Positions 8,218 to 18,845 of a DNA stretch of 64,000 bases are shown piece by piece (positions within the stretch are counted from its first letter, which is position 1; each line of letters opens with the position of its first letter). The stretch spans positions 2,380,435-2,444,434 of the forward strand of contig NZ_LGHP01000001.1 of NCBI RefSeq assembly GCF_001280845.1, given 5' to 3'. Both the position numbers and the translations under genes were made by a program. The DNA comes from Bacillus sp. FJAT-28004 (GTDB lineage Bacteria > Bacillota > Bacilli > Paenibacillales > Paenibacillaceae). The notes under the pieces are model-generated. The model worked only from the letters and a program-made list of their open reading frames with translations, made no database searches and was not told the origin of the DNA.

Positions 8218-10191
8218 ATGAATGAAGCATCTTGGCGAAGATTAGAATTTGATAAAGTAAAAGCAGGTGTAGTAAGTTTCACGATTTCACCAGCAGGACG
8301 ATTGTTAGCTGAACGACTTGAACCAAGCACGAAGCATCGTCAAGTTGAAGCTTGGCTGCAAGAAACGTATGAGGCTGCTGAGCTTCTCAGAAGTGGCGCA
8401 AGTATTCCGTTATCTGCGATGGATGGAATTGATTCATTTCTGTCGCTGCTCGGCAAGGGTAGAATTTATAACGAACAGGAACTCGAGCAGTTGTCAGTAT
8501 GGCTGACATCTGTTGTGCAAATGAAAAAGTATATGTTCAGCAAGCGTGAAATTGCGCCAACGATAGCTGCCTATGCGGAATCCATGTACGATTGCCCTGT
8601 GCTGAGGGATGAACTAAAACGTTGTATCCGTTACGGACAGTTAACCGATCAAGCTAGCCCTGATCTTGCCTACATCCGCAGACATATTTACGCAACGGAG
8701 GATAAAATCCAGAAAAAAATGGAGAATGCGCTTTATAAGTACCGAACTTCACTGCAAGAGCCAGTCATCAGTAAACGCCATGATCGATTTGTTATTGCGG
8801 TAAAACGCGAGCATCGCAAGCAGGTACCCGGGACGGTATGGGATGAGTCCGCAAGTGGTCAGACCTTATTCGTGGAACCATTAGATGCATCCGAGCTTCA
8901 GGTAGAGCTGCAGCAATGGAAGGCAGATGAAGAGCGGGAGCGCACCGTTATTTTATCCCGATTGTCCGAATATACAGAGTCGTTCTCCTTTGAGTTGTTT
9001 CGTAATGTAGAAGCTATGGCTTCATTTGATTTCATTACGGCTAGGGCGAAGTTGTCTCGTTCTTATGAAGGTAAAAGAATTACTTTATCAGAACAGCCTG
9101 TTGTACGTCTCGTTAGCGCACGTCATCCACTGCTTGGGCAAAATAGCGTACCGCTTCATGTGGAGCTCGGTTATAAATGGAAACAGTTGATTATAACTGG
9201 ACCGAACACGGGTGGTAAAACGGTAACTTTGAAAACCATTGGATTATTCGTGCTCATGGTACAATCGGGGTTGCTTGTTCCAGCCGAGCAAGGGAGTGAG
9301 ATGGGCGTCTTCCAGCATGTCATCGCCGATGTTGGAGATGGTCAAAGTCTGGAACAGTCACTTAGCACATTCTCTTCTCATATCACCGTACTGAAGGATA
9401 TGCTTCAAGCAGCTGGTCCGAGAGCTCTGCTTCTGCTCGATGAGCTGGCAGCGGGTACCGATCCATCAGAAGGCATTGCTCTCTCCATCGCACTATTGGA
9501 GCAATTGTTGAAACGAGGGGCATTAGCAGCGGCAACAACACATTTTAATGAAATTAAAGCTTTTGCTGCTCGGACTGACGGATGTCAGAATGGGAAAATG
9601 GCTTTCGATGCGGAAACATTAAAGCCGTTGTATCGCTTGGAGATGGGTGAAGCAGGAGAAAGCCATGCATTTGCGATTGCAAGACGATTCGGGTTGCCGG
9701 AAGAGGTCATGTTGCGTGCAGAACAATTGCTAGTGCGGAAGGATAATCAATCGGGAGAGAAACGCATAAGCGAGCACACGCGAAATGAAAAGAAAGTTCA
9801 GAAAACGTCTTCTATAGCTGAAGCTGAGCTCCCCAAATTGAATAAGAGTGTGCCTAATGAAAGTAACACACAGGGCTTGAAAAAAACAACGAAACCATTT
9901 GAGAAAGGCGATGCGGTATGGATCTATCCACTTAATAAAATGGGTGTTGTTTATCGTCCAGCAGATGAGCGAGGCAACGTTATTGTACAGATACAAGGAC
10001 AAAAGCTTACGTTTAATCACAAACGGTTGAAGCTGTATATCGCCAAAATAAAGCTTTACCCGGATCAAAATGAGGAGTATGACCTCGATATCGTGTTTGA
10101 ATCAAAAGAAAACAGAAAAACTCGCAAGTTGATGAATCGCAAGCATGTAGAAGGCTTAGAGATTGTTACAAAAGAGGAAGAGCTTCTCTGA
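8218..10191 (+). CDS. MutS2-like DNA-binding ATPase without Smr domain
   Basis: A 657-residue MutS2-type protein. A MutS core/clamp-like helical region (about 1-310) is followed by the ATPase: Walker A GPNTGGKT at 328-335, STFSSH, and Walker B LLLLDELAAGTDPSEG. A basic, low-complexity linker (about 510-560) leads to a KOW-like segment. It stops before the Smr nuclease domain that ends classical MutS2 (about 785 residues), matching the shorter paralogue group known in bacilli. MutS2 proteins act on branched DNA or collided ribosomes; the role of the Smr-less form is uncertain. The ATG follows GAGGAGG. The frame is open further upstream to 8059, but that part spans the terminator and is rejected. 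Confidence 0.85.
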   Translation: MNEASWRRLEFDKVKAGVVSFTISPAGRLLAERLEPSTKHRQVEAWLQETYEAAELLRSGASIPLSAMDGIDSFLSLLGKGRIYNEQELEQLSVWLTSVVQMKKYMFSKREIAPTIAAYAESMYDCPVLRDELKRCIRYGQLTDQASPDLAYIRRHIYATEDKIQKKMENALYKYRTSLQEPVISKRHDRFVIAVKREHRKQVPGTVWDESASGQTLFVEPLDASELQVELQQWKADEERERTVILSRLSEYTESFSFELFRNVEAMASFDFITARAKLSRSYEGKRITLSEQPVVRLVSARHPLLGQNSVPLHVELGYKWKQLIITGPNTGGKTVTLKTIGLFVLMVQSGLLVPAEQGSEMGVFQHVIADVGDGQSLEQSLSTFSSHITVLKDMLQAAGPRALLLLDELAAGTDPSEGIALSIALLEQLLKRGALAAATTHFNEIKAFAARTDGCQNGKMAFDAETLKPLYRLEMGEAGESHAFAIARRFGLPEEVMLRAEQLLVRKDNQSGEKRISEHTRNEKKVQKTSSIAEAELPKLNKSVPNESNTQGLKKTTKPFEKGDAVWIYPLNKMGVVYRPADERGNVIVQIQGQKLTFNHKRLKLYIAKIKLYPDQNEEYDLDIVFESKENRKTRKLMNRKHVEGLEIVTKEEELL

Positions 10192-10211
10192 TGGTTTAAA
10201 CATGTAAAACA

Positions 10212-10254
10212 AGAAACCCAGCCGCGGGTGCAATCACCTAGGCTGGGTCTTTTG
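10212..10254. terminator. Bidirectional terminator between convergent genes
   Basis: ACCCAGCC (10216-10223) pairs with GGCTGGGT (10241-10248) with an inner GGTG-CAAT-CACC. A T tract follows on the plus strand and T-rich sequence on the minus strand, serving the MutS2-like gene and thiamine pyrophosphokinase. Confidence 0.85.
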
Positions 10255-10270
10255 TTGAAGAATGGATTAG

Positions 10271-10909
10271 CTAATCACGACTTTGGATGACCAGTAATAA
10301 GCCTTTTCGTATAGTGATGATGCCTGTAGACGAAACAAGGACATTGCTGATTCCGAGTGACTGGCCAATTGTTAACTCAGCGTCAGTCAACGGATATTGG
10401 AATCCATGAAGTGTAATTCCGTCTACGCTTAGTGTTAGAGGAAGTAAAGAGACATTCGGGTATCCTTGCTGTTCGATCGTGATTTGATCAGTCACGAGAG
10501 AAATTTTGTTATGATCATCAATGATCGTCGTTTTCACTTGCTGCTTTGTCGATAATGCAAGCAGATGTACATTTGCTAGAGAATGATCAAACCTTGTGCC
10601 CAGCGCGCCAAGTAGGATTAATTCGGTAGGCTGCAAATCCAAGGCTAGACGAACGGCCATTTCCGTATCGGTATAATTTTTGTCGATAGGGTCACAGGCA
10701 ATCGTTTGACCGCTGTTTTTACGAATCTCTATCAATTCTTCTTCGGATACTGAATCAAAATCTCCGATGGAAATATCTGGACGCAATCCATTTGAGATCA
10801 GGAAACGAGCACCGCTATCTGCTCCAATGAGCAGATCATTTGGTTTTATATGTGCAAGTGCCCAAGCGCCAAGCTGGCCGCCTGTGCAAATTACGATGCG
10901 AGGTTGCAT
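10271..10909 (-). CDS. thiN: Thiamine diphosphokinase
   Basis: A 212-residue thiamine pyrophosphokinase, which transfers pyrophosphate from ATP to thiamine to make TPP. Diagnostic segments are LIGADSGARFL, the metal-binding GDFDS, NYTDTEMAV, and LLGALGTRFDHSLAN. Usual length for the family. The ATG at 10909 is preceded by AAAGGA at good spacing and gives MQPRIVICTGG, so it is preferred over a GTG eight codons upstream (10933). Product TPP is the cofactor of the E1 enzyme encoded 3 kb away at 13362, though the genes are not linked. No TPP riboswitch is visible upstream. Confidence 0.9.
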   Translation of the reverse strand: MQPRIVICTGGQLGAWALAHIKPNDLLIGADSGARFLISNGLRPDISIGDFDSVSEEELIEIRKNSGQTIACDPIDKNYTDTEMAVRLALDLQPTELILLGALGTRFDHSLANVHLLALSTKQQVKTTIIDDHNKISLVTDQITIEQQGYPNVSLLPLTLSVDGITLHGFQYPLTDAELTIGQSLGISNVLVSSTGIITIRKGLLLVIQSRD

Positions 10910-11127
10910 GACGAATTTTCCTTTCTTATTCACGTTATCGAATGTTATTCACACAAGTATAAAGCCTTTTGTTCTAAAAAAACTAGAGGCAGCGGAATAA
11001 CTCTATGTATTACTTGATAAATATCACGAAAATTGTCATTGCGTATCCACAAACTCCCAGCTAAAATGATGAATGAAAGTACCGATGAAGGGATCGGTTC
11101 ATGGACGGGAAGCGAGGCGCATTTGCT

Positions 11128-11775
11128 ATGAGTATGGACATTTTTGGTATTTTTAGCATAATCGGTACAATTGCTTTCGCAGTCAGTGGAGCGATTGTGG
11201 CTATGGAGGAAGAATACGATATACTAGGTGTATTCGTGCTTGGCCTTGTCACAGCGTTTGGAGGCGGCGTCGTGCGCAATCTCTTGATCGGCATGCCGGT
11301 TACATCACTTTGGAATCAAGGATACCTGCTGAAAATAGCCATTATTGCAATGACGATTGCATTTCTTTTGCCAGTCGACTGGATTCAGCGCTGGAGACGG
11401 AGCGAGGCTTTTTTTGATGCCATTGGATTATCTGCTTTTGCTATTCAGGGGGCGCTTTATGCTACGCAGATGAAACATCCGCTTAGTGCAGTACTTGTTG
11501 CAGCTATGCTGACAGGGATAGGCGGCGGCATTATTCGCGATGTGCTGGCTGGTCGTAAACCGCTTGTGCTAAAAGATGAAATTTATGCCGTATGGGCAAT
11601 GCTTGCAGGTCTCGCGATTGGACTTGGTTGGTTTAAATCATCCTTGGAGCTCTTGGTTCTATTCGTTATCATAATTAGCTTCCGAATGCTTTCTGTTTAT
11701 TTCAAGTGGAAGCTGCCCAGACGCTCGTTACATATTGATACATCTAATGAACAGCAGAAAAGAGGAATCTCATGA
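11128..11775 (+). CDS. TRIC/UPF0126 family cation channel-like membrane protein (YvgT-like)
   Basis: A 215-residue protein with about seven membrane segments in two homologous halves. Each half carries the family glycine motif: GGGVVRNLLIG in the first and GGGIIRDVLAG in the second. The family relates to trimeric intracellular cation channels; bacterial members conduct monovalent cations. The ATG at 11128 is preceded by GCGAGG and matches the start of Bacillus YvgT. An alternative ATG lies at 11101. The gene overlaps the following phosphatase by 4 bases. Confidence 0.85.
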   Translation: MSMDIFGIFSIIGTIAFAVSGAIVAMEEEYDILGVFVLGLVTAFGGGVVRNLLIGMPVTSLWNQGYLLKIAIIAMTIAFLLPVDWIQRWRRSEAFFDAIGLSAFAIQGALYATQMKHPLSAVLVAAMLTGIGGGIIRDVLAGRKPLVLKDEIYAVWAMLAGLAIGLGWFKSSLELLVLFVIIISFRMLSVYFKWKLPRRSLHIDTSNEQQKRGIS

Positions 11776-12266
11776 AAGCACGTATTTTATTTGTATGTCT
11801 CGGAAACATATGCAGGTCTCCAATGGCAGAGGCTGTTATGCGCCATCAGGTTGAGCTAGCAAACTTAGCAGATCAAATAACAGTCGATTCCGCCGGTACC
11901 GGTGATTGGCATTTGGGGAATCCGCCTCACGAGGGCACGAGGGAGCAACTGGATCAGCACCAGATTTCACACCAGGGGATGAAAGCTCGATTAGTAACAC
12001 CGGATGACTTCAAAACCTTTGACTACATCGTATGTATGGATACGAACAATTTACGCGATGTACGCAAGCTGTTTTTTGGGGAGGGTCAAGCCTCTGCCGA
12101 TGAATCGAAACGGTTGTTTACTTTTATGGAGCTATTGCCGGGCAAGGGAATAGCTGATGTGCCTGATCCTTATTATGAAGGTAATTTCCCATTTGTTTAT
12201 GAGCTAGTGGACAGTGGATGCAAGGAGCTTCTTAACCGGGTTAAAGCTGATTTACAAATAAAATAA
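11772..12266 (+). CDS. Low molecular weight protein-tyrosine phosphatase (YfkJ-like)
   Basis: A 164-residue enzyme. The phosphate-binding loop is C9-LGNIC-R15-S16 right after the first strand, and the general acid is D132 in PDPYYEG. These features define LMW-PTPs, which dephosphorylate tyrosine or arginine phosphates. The G-N-I-C-R-S variant is common to YfkJ-like enzymes. It overlaps the upstream channel gene by 4 bases (ATGA), so the two form an operon. The substrate is not given by context. Confidence 0.92.
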   Translation: MKARILFVCLGNICRSPMAEAVMRHQVELANLADQITVDSAGTGDWHLGNPPHEGTREQLDQHQISHQGMKARLVTPDDFKTFDYIVCMDTNNLRDVRKLFFGEGQASADESKRLFTFMELLPGKGIADVPDPYYEGNFPFVYELVDSGCKELLNRVKADLQIK

Positions 12267-12281
12267 TAAATTTTAATAATA

Positions 12282-12328
12282 AAAAGCTGTCCAACAGTTC
12301 CGAATGGAGCTTGCTGAACAGCTTTTCA
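12282..12328. terminator. Bidirectional terminator between phosphatase and esterase genes
   Basis: AAAAGCTGT (12282-12290) pairs with ACAGCTTTT (12318-12326), with further inner pairing, between convergent genes. A/T tracts lie on both sides. Confidence 0.85.
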
Positions 12329-12333
12329 TTTGA

Positions 12334-13071
12334 TTATTCTACATCAATGAAATAGGTTAGCGCTTGATCGAGCTCTTTTTGCCAAAAGCCCCATTGGTGT
12401 TTGCCATCTTTCTCTTCATAGAAGACAGACGCCTGATTAAGCTCGAGCAGCGCTTTGGCATTGCGATTCAAGGCCACAAAATCAAATATACCACGATCGG
12501 TTTCGTAGGCATCCTCCTGGAGTCCAACGATCATATAGATTTTCAGCCAGCTTAGGTCGCCTGCTGAAGCGATAATATTTTGTGATACACCATAAAAAGC
12601 ACCGGATAAGGACATGACGCGTGTAAAGAGATGCGGATAGGAGAGAGCCAAATGCAAGGAAACCGAGCCGCCAAGCGAATCACCCGCTAATAAACGTTGT
12701 TCGGGGTCTTGTCTTACGGCATAACGTTCTTCAACAAACGGTAGTAGCTCCTCTGCGAAAAAACGAATGTACGCCTCATGTCGATTGCCGTCTGGCGTAT
12801 ACTCCTCAGTGCGCTGCTTTTTGTCGACATCGACGCCTACAATGATGAAAGGTTCAAGTCCTTCATCCAAAATTAATCGAGTGGCAGTAGTCGCAATACG
12901 CCCGAAGTTGAAAAAATCTTCACCATCCTGGCAATATATGACTGGGTAGCTAAGTACTTCATTATAGCCAGGCGGCAAAAAGATACGTAAATTACGACTT
13001 TGCTCCGGTAAAAATTGGCTTGGTACGGTCTCCTTCACTATCGTTCTCTTTAAATATCGCTCATCTGTCAT
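12334..13071 (-). CDS. Esterase, alpha/beta hydrolase of the esterase D / enterochelin esterase type
   Basis: A 245-residue alpha/beta hydrolase without a signal peptide. The nucleophile elbow is GDSLGGS with S132. An acidic residue in GLQEDAYETD and a histidine in GKHQWGFW complete a plausible triad. The family includes trilactone siderophore esterases such as Bacillus BesA and general carboxylesterases; no siderophore genes are adjacent, so substrate is open. The ATG is preceded by GGGAGAAAG. Confidence 0.8.
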   Translation of the reverse strand: MTDERYLKRTIVKETVPSQFLPEQSRNLRIFLPPGYNEVLSYPVIYCQDGEDFFNFGRIATTATRLILDEGLEPFIIVGVDVDKKQRTEEYTPDGNRHEAYIRFFAEELLPFVEERYAVRQDPEQRLLAGDSLGGSVSLHLALSYPHLFTRVMSLSGAFYGVSQNIIASAGDLSWLKIYMIVGLQEDAYETDRGIFDFVALNRNAKALLELNQASVFYEEKDGKHQWGFWQKELDQALTYFIDVE

Positions 13072-13274
13072 TTCTTTCTCCCCTATCTATTTGATTTATT
13101 GAATGGAAAACATCTGTTGTGGGTAAACAATATAAAGACAATCAAAGGAATCACATCTATTTCTGTCCTATTGTATTATGCTGTTATACTAAAAAAAAAT
13201 GTCTGTAGCATATACAATTTCTTAAAAGAATGATGAGAATCGGTGAAAAAACAACGGTTTTTGTGTTTTTTGCT

Positions 13275-13304
13275 TTGACCATTTTCATTAAACAGGTTTA
13301 TAAT
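13275..13304 (+). promoter_or_regulatory. SigA-type promoter of the pdh operon
   Basis: TTGACC, an 18-base spacer and a consensus TATAAT lie 58 bases upstream of the pdhA start. Confidence 0.7.
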
Positions 13305-13352
13305 AATTCTATAACAGAGGTAAACGATTTTCAAATATTTCGATTGAGGTGA

Positions 13353-14429
<1,077 letters not shown>

Positions 14430-14449
14430 TAGAGGAGGATCAGACGATC

Positions 14450-15427
14450 ATGGCTCAAATGAATATGTTGGAAGCAATTCGCGATGCGATGCGCGTAGAA
14501 TTGAAACGTGATTCGAACGTTGTCATCTTCGGTGAGGACGTAGGTAAGGTCGGCGGTGTATTCCGTGTGACAGAAGGTTTGCAGGATGAATTCGGTGAAG
14601 ATCGCGTATTTGATACGCCTCTTGCTGAGTCAGCTCTTGCAGGTATGGCAGTTGGTATGGGTTTGCAAGGTTTCCGTCCAATCGCTGAAATCCAATTCGT
14701 AGGTTTTATTTATGAAGCGCTTGACCAAATCTTTGTCCAAGCTGCTCGTATGCGTTACCGCTCTGGCGGACGCTACAACTCGCCAATCGTATTCCGTACG
14801 CCTTTTGGCGGCGGCGTTAAAGCGGCAGAGCTGCACACGGATTCCCTTGAAGGTCTTGCCATTCAAACTCCGGGTATCAAGGTTGTCATTCCTTCAAACC
14901 CTTACGATGCAAAAGGCTTGATGATTTCTGCAATCCGTGAAAATGATCCAGTATTCTTCATGGAGCACTTGAACTTGTACCGCGCATTCAAGGCTGAAGT
15001 GCCTGAAGGTGAATATACAGTTGAAATCGGCAAAGCTAACGTTGTTCGCGAAGGCAGTGACGTAACGATCATTTCTTACGGTCTTATGGTTCACACTGCT
15101 GTCAAAGCAGCAGAAGAGCTTGAAAAAACAGGCGTAAGTGTAGAAGTAATTGATCTTCGCACACTGCTTCCTTTAGATATCGATACCATCGTTGCTTCAA
15201 TTAAGAAAACAAACCGTGCAATTGTTGTACAAGAAGCACAAAAAACTTCTGGCGCAGCAGCAGAAATCATTGCCCAAATCAATGAAAAAGCAATTCTGCA
15301 CTTAGAAGCTCCAGTACTTCGTGTAGCTGGACCGGATACCGTATATCCGTTTGCTCTAGTTGAGGATGCGTGGCTTCCTTCAGTAGCTCGTATTTCTGCA
15401 GCGGTTAACAAAGTACTGAACTTTTAA
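14450..15427 (+). CDS. pdhB: Pyruvate dehydrogenase E1 component, beta subunit
   Basis: A 325-residue transketolase-like E1 beta subunit. Typical segments are [23 protein letters not shown] and [11 protein letters not shown], and the C-terminal domain carries [11 protein letters not shown]. Forms the alpha2-beta2 E1 enzyme with the product of the gene 20 bases upstream. Ribosome binding site GAGGAGG. Length is usual for Gram-positive PDH E1 beta. Confidence 0.96.
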   Translation: MAQMNMLEAIRDAMRVELKRDSNVVIFGEDVGKVGGVFRVTEGLQDEFGEDRVFDTPLAESALAGMAVGMGLQGFRPIAEIQFVGFIYEALDQIFVQAARMRYRSGGRYNSPIVFRTPFGGGVKAAELHTDSLEGLAIQTPGIKVVIPSNPYDAKGLMISAIRENDPVFFMEHLNLYRAFKAEVPEGEYTVEIGKANVVREGSDVTIISYGLMVHTAVKAAEELEKTGVSVEVIDLRTLLPLDIDTIVASIKKTNRAIVVQEAQKTSGAAAEIIAQINEKAILHLEAPVLRVAGPDTVYPFALVEDAWLPSVARISAAVNKVLNF

Positions 15428-15441
15428 AGGAGGTTAAAGCG

Positions 15442-16773
15442 GTGGCTAAATTCGAATATCGTTTCCCAGAGCTCGGCGAAGGTTTGCACGAAGGCGAAAT
15501 CATTAAAGTGCATATCAAAGTTGGAGACACGGTTACAGATGATGACATTATTATGGAAGTTCAAAACGATAAAGCGATCGTGGAAGTACCTTGCCCTGTA
15601 AATGGTAAAGTACTAGAAGTGCTCGTAAAAGACGGTCAAGTTTGCAACATTGGCGAAGTTGTTGCCATCATTGATGCAGAAGGCGAATTGCCAGAGCAAG
15701 CAGAACCAGCAGCAGCTGAGGCTCCTAAAGCAGAAACGCCTGCAGCGGCAGCTCTAGCAGTAGAGGCTCCTAAAGCAGAAGCTCCAGCAGCCCAGGCAGC
15801 AGCAACAGCAGCACCAAAAGCTACAGGGGGTCTTGTACTAGCAACACCAAGCGTTCGCAAATTTGCACGCGAGCAAGGCGTAGACCTAACGCAAGTAGGC
15901 GGAACTGGCAAAAACGGACGTATCACTCGTGATGACGTAACTGGTTTTGGCGGCGCTCCTGCAGTTACGGCTACAGATGCATCTGCTCCTGCAGTTGAAC
16001 AACCAAGCAATGCAGAAGTTGCAGCGAAGGTCGAAGCTAAGCCTGCCGCAACAACATCTGGAACACCATATCGTCCAGAAGAGCGTGTACCATTCAAAGG
16101 CATTCGCAAAATCATTGCTAATGCAATGTCGAAGTCGGTTTATACAGCTCCACACGTTACGATTATGGATGAAGTTGATGTAACTGAGCTAGTAGCACTT
16201 CGTGCTAAATATAAGCCTTATGCTGAGAAAAAAGGCTCCAAGCTTACGTATTTGCCGTTCATCGTGAAAGCTCTTGTGGCAGCATGCCGCGAGTTCCCGA
16301 TCTTGAACGCTACGCTTGATGAGGCAAACCAAGAAATCGTTCTTCGTAAATTCTACAATATCGGTATCGCAACAGATACAGATAACGGCCTAATCGTGCC
16401 GGTTATTGAAGATGCAGATCGTAAAAACCTATTCAAAATTGCTGACTCGATTCGTGATCTAGCTGCTCGCGGTCGCGACGGTAAACTTGCTGCTAACGAG
16501 CTAAAAGGCAGCACAATCTCGATTTCCAACATTGGTTCCGCTGGCGGTATGTTCTTCACTCCAGTAATCAACTTCCCAGAAGTTGCGATTCTTGGTACAG
16601 GTAGAATTACAGAGAAAGCTATTGTTCGCAATGGTGAAATCGTTGCTGCTCCTGTAATGGCTCTTTCACTGAGCTTCGATCACCGTCTTATCGACGGCGC
16701 AACAGCACAAAACTTTATGAATTACATCAAAACACTTCTGGGTCAACCAGAACTGTTCATAATGGAGGTATAA
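15442..16773 (+). CDS. pdhC: Dihydrolipoamide acetyltransferase, E2 of pyruvate dehydrogenase
   Basis: A 443-residue E2 with a GTG start behind AAGGAGG. One N-terminal lipoyl domain carries the lipoylated lysine K44 in QNDKAIVEV. An Ala/Pro/Glu-rich linker (about 82-128) follows, then the peripheral subunit-binding domain ([12 protein letters not shown] to GRITRDDV), a second Ala-rich linker, and the catalytic acetyltransferase domain with [10 protein letters not shown] near the C-terminus. E2 forms the core to which E1 and E3 attach. The linkers have repetitive Ala/Glu codons, as normal for E2. Confidence 0.96.
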   Translation: MAKFEYRFPELGEGLHEGEIIKVHIKVGDTVTDDDIIMEVQNDKAIVEVPCPVNGKVLEVLVKDGQVCNIGEVVAIIDAEGELPEQAEPAAAEAPKAETPAAAALAVEAPKAEAPAAQAAATAAPKATGGLVLATPSVRKFAREQGVDLTQVGGTGKNGRITRDDVTGFGGAPAVTATDASAPAVEQPSNAEVAAKVEAKPAATTSGTPYRPEERVPFKGIRKIIANAMSKSVYTAPHVTIMDEVDVTELVALRAKYKPYAEKKGSKLTYLPFIVKALVAACREFPILNATLDEANQEIVLRKFYNIGIATDTDNGLIVPVIEDADRKNLFKIADSIRDLAARGRDGKLAANELKGSTISISNIGSAGGMFFTPVINFPEVAILGTGRITEKAIVRNGEIVAAPVMALSLSFDHRLIDGATAQNFMNYIKTLLGQPELFIMEV

Positions 16774-16776
16774 GAC

Positions 16777-18192
16777 ATGGTTGTTGGTGATGCTTCCCTA
16801 GATATTGATACTCTAATTATTGGTGCGGGCCCAGGTGGATATGTAGCAGCGATTCGTGCTGCTCAACTAGGTCAAAACGTACTTATCGTGGATAAAGAAC
16901 ATGTAGGCGGCGTATGCTTGAATGTGGGCTGTATTCCATCGAAAGCACTTATTTCCGCATCACATCAATATGAATCAATCAGCCATGCTTCTGCATTCGG
17001 TATCGAAGTTGGAGAAGCTAAAGTTGACTTTACTAAAGTACAAGAGTTCAAAAACGGCATCGTGAAAAAATTGACAGGCGGCGTTGCTTCACTTCTGAAA
17101 GCAAACAAAGTCCAATATTTCCAAGGCGAAGTTATGTTTATTAACGAAAACGAAGCGCGTGTATTCAATGATCAAGAAGCGCCTCGTTACCGTTTCAAAA
17201 ACTGTATTATTGCTACTGGTTCACGTCCAATTGAACTTAAAGCTTTCCCTTTCACTGGTCGCATCGTATCGTCAACAGGTGCATTGTCCTTGCCAGAAAT
17301 TCCGAAGAGCCTTGTCGTTATCGGCGGCGGCTATATCGGTATCGAGCTTGGTCAAATGTATTCCAAATTCGGTACAAAAGTAACAGTAATTGAAGGTTCC
17401 GACGCAATTTTGCCGGGCTTTGACAAAGATATGTCTAACATCGTTGCTAAGAAACTGAAAAGCACGAATGTTGATATCATTACTGGCGCACAAGCAAAAG
17501 GTGCTGAGCAAACGGATAAAGACGTAACTGTAACTTATACAGTTGGTGATAAAGAAGAGAAAGTAACAGCGGATTACCTGCTTGTAACGGTTGGACGTCG
17601 TCCAAATACCGATGGTGAGCTTGGTCTTGACCTAATCAACGTGAAGCTTTCCGATCGTGGCTTAGTTGAAGTTGATGAGCAATGCCGTACAAACATTCCG
17701 CACATTTACGCGATTGGCGATATCATTGCGGGTCCTGCACTTGCGCACAAAGCAATGTACGAGGGTCGTATTGCAGCTGAAGCTATTTCTGGTCAATCCA
17801 GTGTTATTGACTACAAATGTGTACCAGCAGTTTGCTTCTCTGATCCAGAATGCGCAAGCGTTGGATTCAGTGAGAAGGAAGCAAAAGACAAAGGCCATAA
17901 TGTGAAGGTTGGCAAATTCCCGTTCGCAATCAATGGACGCGCGATGTCGCTTAACGCAAATGAAGGCTTTGTTAAACTAGTATCCGACGCAGATTCCGGT
18001 CTTGTGCTCGGTGCGCAAATCATCGGTCTTGAGGCTTCCAATATGATCGCTGAGCTTGCTCTTGCTATCGAAATGGGTGCAACTCTTGAGGATATCGCGC
18101 TTACGATTCACGCGCATCCTACACTTGGTGAAATCGTGCTAGATGCAGCTGAAGTTGCACTAGGCCACCCAATCCACACATTTATTAAATAA
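16777..18192 (+). CDS. pdhD: Dihydrolipoamide dehydrogenase, E3
   Basis: A 471-residue flavoprotein disulfide reductase. FAD motif GAGPGGYVAA, redox-active cysteines C47 and C52 in GGVCLNVGC, a second nucleotide motif GGGYIGIELG for NAD, and AHPTLGE near the C-terminus with the catalytic histidine. It reoxidises the lipoyl groups of E2 and is the last gene of the pdh operon, starting 3 bases after pdhC. It may also serve other 2-oxoacid complexes. Confidence 0.96.
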   Translation: MVVGDASLDIDTLIIGAGPGGYVAAIRAAQLGQNVLIVDKEHVGGVCLNVGCIPSKALISASHQYESISHASAFGIEVGEAKVDFTKVQEFKNGIVKKLTGGVASLLKANKVQYFQGEVMFINENEARVFNDQEAPRYRFKNCIIATGSRPIELKAFPFTGRIVSSTGALSLPEIPKSLVVIGGGYIGIELGQMYSKFGTKVTVIEGSDAILPGFDKDMSNIVAKKLKSTNVDIITGAQAKGAEQTDKDVTVTYTVGDKEEKVTADYLLVTVGRRPNTDGELGLDLINVKLSDRGLVEVDEQCRTNIPHIYAIGDIIAGPALAHKAMYEGRIAAEAISGQSSVIDYKCVPAVCFSDPECASVGFSEKEAKDKGHNVKVGKFPFAINGRAMSLNANEGFVKLVSDADSGLVLGAQIIGLEASNMIAELALAIEMGATLEDIALTIHAHPTLGEIVLDAAEVALGHPIHTFIK

Positions 18193-18222
18193 ATCGCAAT
18201 AATGTTATCGTTTTGCGAAATC

Positions 18223-18258
18223 AGAGGTCACGCGGCTATCCAGCCGGCGGGGCCTCTT
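18223..18258 (+). terminator. Hairpin after pdhD, weak terminator
   Basis: AGAGG (18223-18227) pairs with CCTCT (18253-18257) and GCGGC with GCCGG-like inner sequence. Only two T follow, so it may be a processing or partial termination site for the pdh operon. Confidence 0.4.
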
Positions 18259-18304
18259 TGCGCATCAAGGACTGCAATGCAATAATAAGGAGGCGTACAC
18301 GAAC

Positions 18305-18790
18305 ATGGAGCAAGCGACCAAGCCTGCAAAAGATTCTCGAACAATTATGACGCAGCTTATTTTTCCTTTGGATACGAATCATTTCAATACGATGTTTGGC
18401 GGAAAACTGATGGAGTATATGGATAAAGTAGCTGCGATCTCTGCCATGAGACATGCACGCATGCAAGCCGTAACTGCTTCCACGGACAGCCTTGATTTTT
18501 TGGCGCCGATTCGGGTCGGGGAAGTCATTGAAGTTGAAGCCTTTGTCTCGTGGACAAATCGCAGTTCCATGGAAGTATTCGTGTCAGTGCAATCTGAAAA
18601 TTTGTTTAGCGGTGAGCGCAAAACGACAGTTACTGCTTTTTTTACTTTTGTTGCGATCGATGATAACGGTAAGCCTGCTATTGTCCCGATTGTCGTTCCA
18701 GAGACGGAAGAAGAGATTAAGCTGCATCGTTCAGCCCCTGAGAGGCATGCGCTCAGAAAGAAACGAAAACAGGACAGAAATCCCGGATGA
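18305..18790 (+). CDS. Acyl-CoA thioesterase, hotdog fold (YkhA-like)
   Basis: A 161-residue hotdog-fold thioesterase. The segment [16 protein letters not shown] contains the catalytic-region Asn and Gly pattern of the YciA/BACH group, and [19 protein letters not shown] is the second conserved block. It hydrolyses acyl-CoA to free acid and CoA; chain length preference is unknown. The ATG lies behind AAGGAGG. The C-terminus is short and very basic. It stands between the pdh operon and thyA and may have its own promoter. Confidence 0.88.
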   Translation: MEQATKPAKDSRTIMTQLIFPLDTNHFNTMFGGKLMEYMDKVAAISAMRHARMQAVTASTDSLDFLAPIRVGEVIEVEAFVSWTNRSSMEVFVSVQSENLFSGERKTTVTAFFTFVAIDDNGKPAIVPIVVPETEEEIKLHRSAPERHALRKKRKQDRNPG

Positions 18791-18845
18791 TGATATAATA
18801 AATTGTTATTTTTCTGATTTTTTCATGATAGGGAGCAATGTCCAA

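Noticed and set aside
15636..16115. 159-codon minus-strand ORF within pdhC
   Set aside because: A product of the Ala/Glu-rich linker codons read in antisense; pdhC is certain.
18492..18845. N-terminal extension of thymidylate synthase
   Set aside because: It lies over the thioesterase gene in another frame; ThyA proteins start at the chosen ATG.
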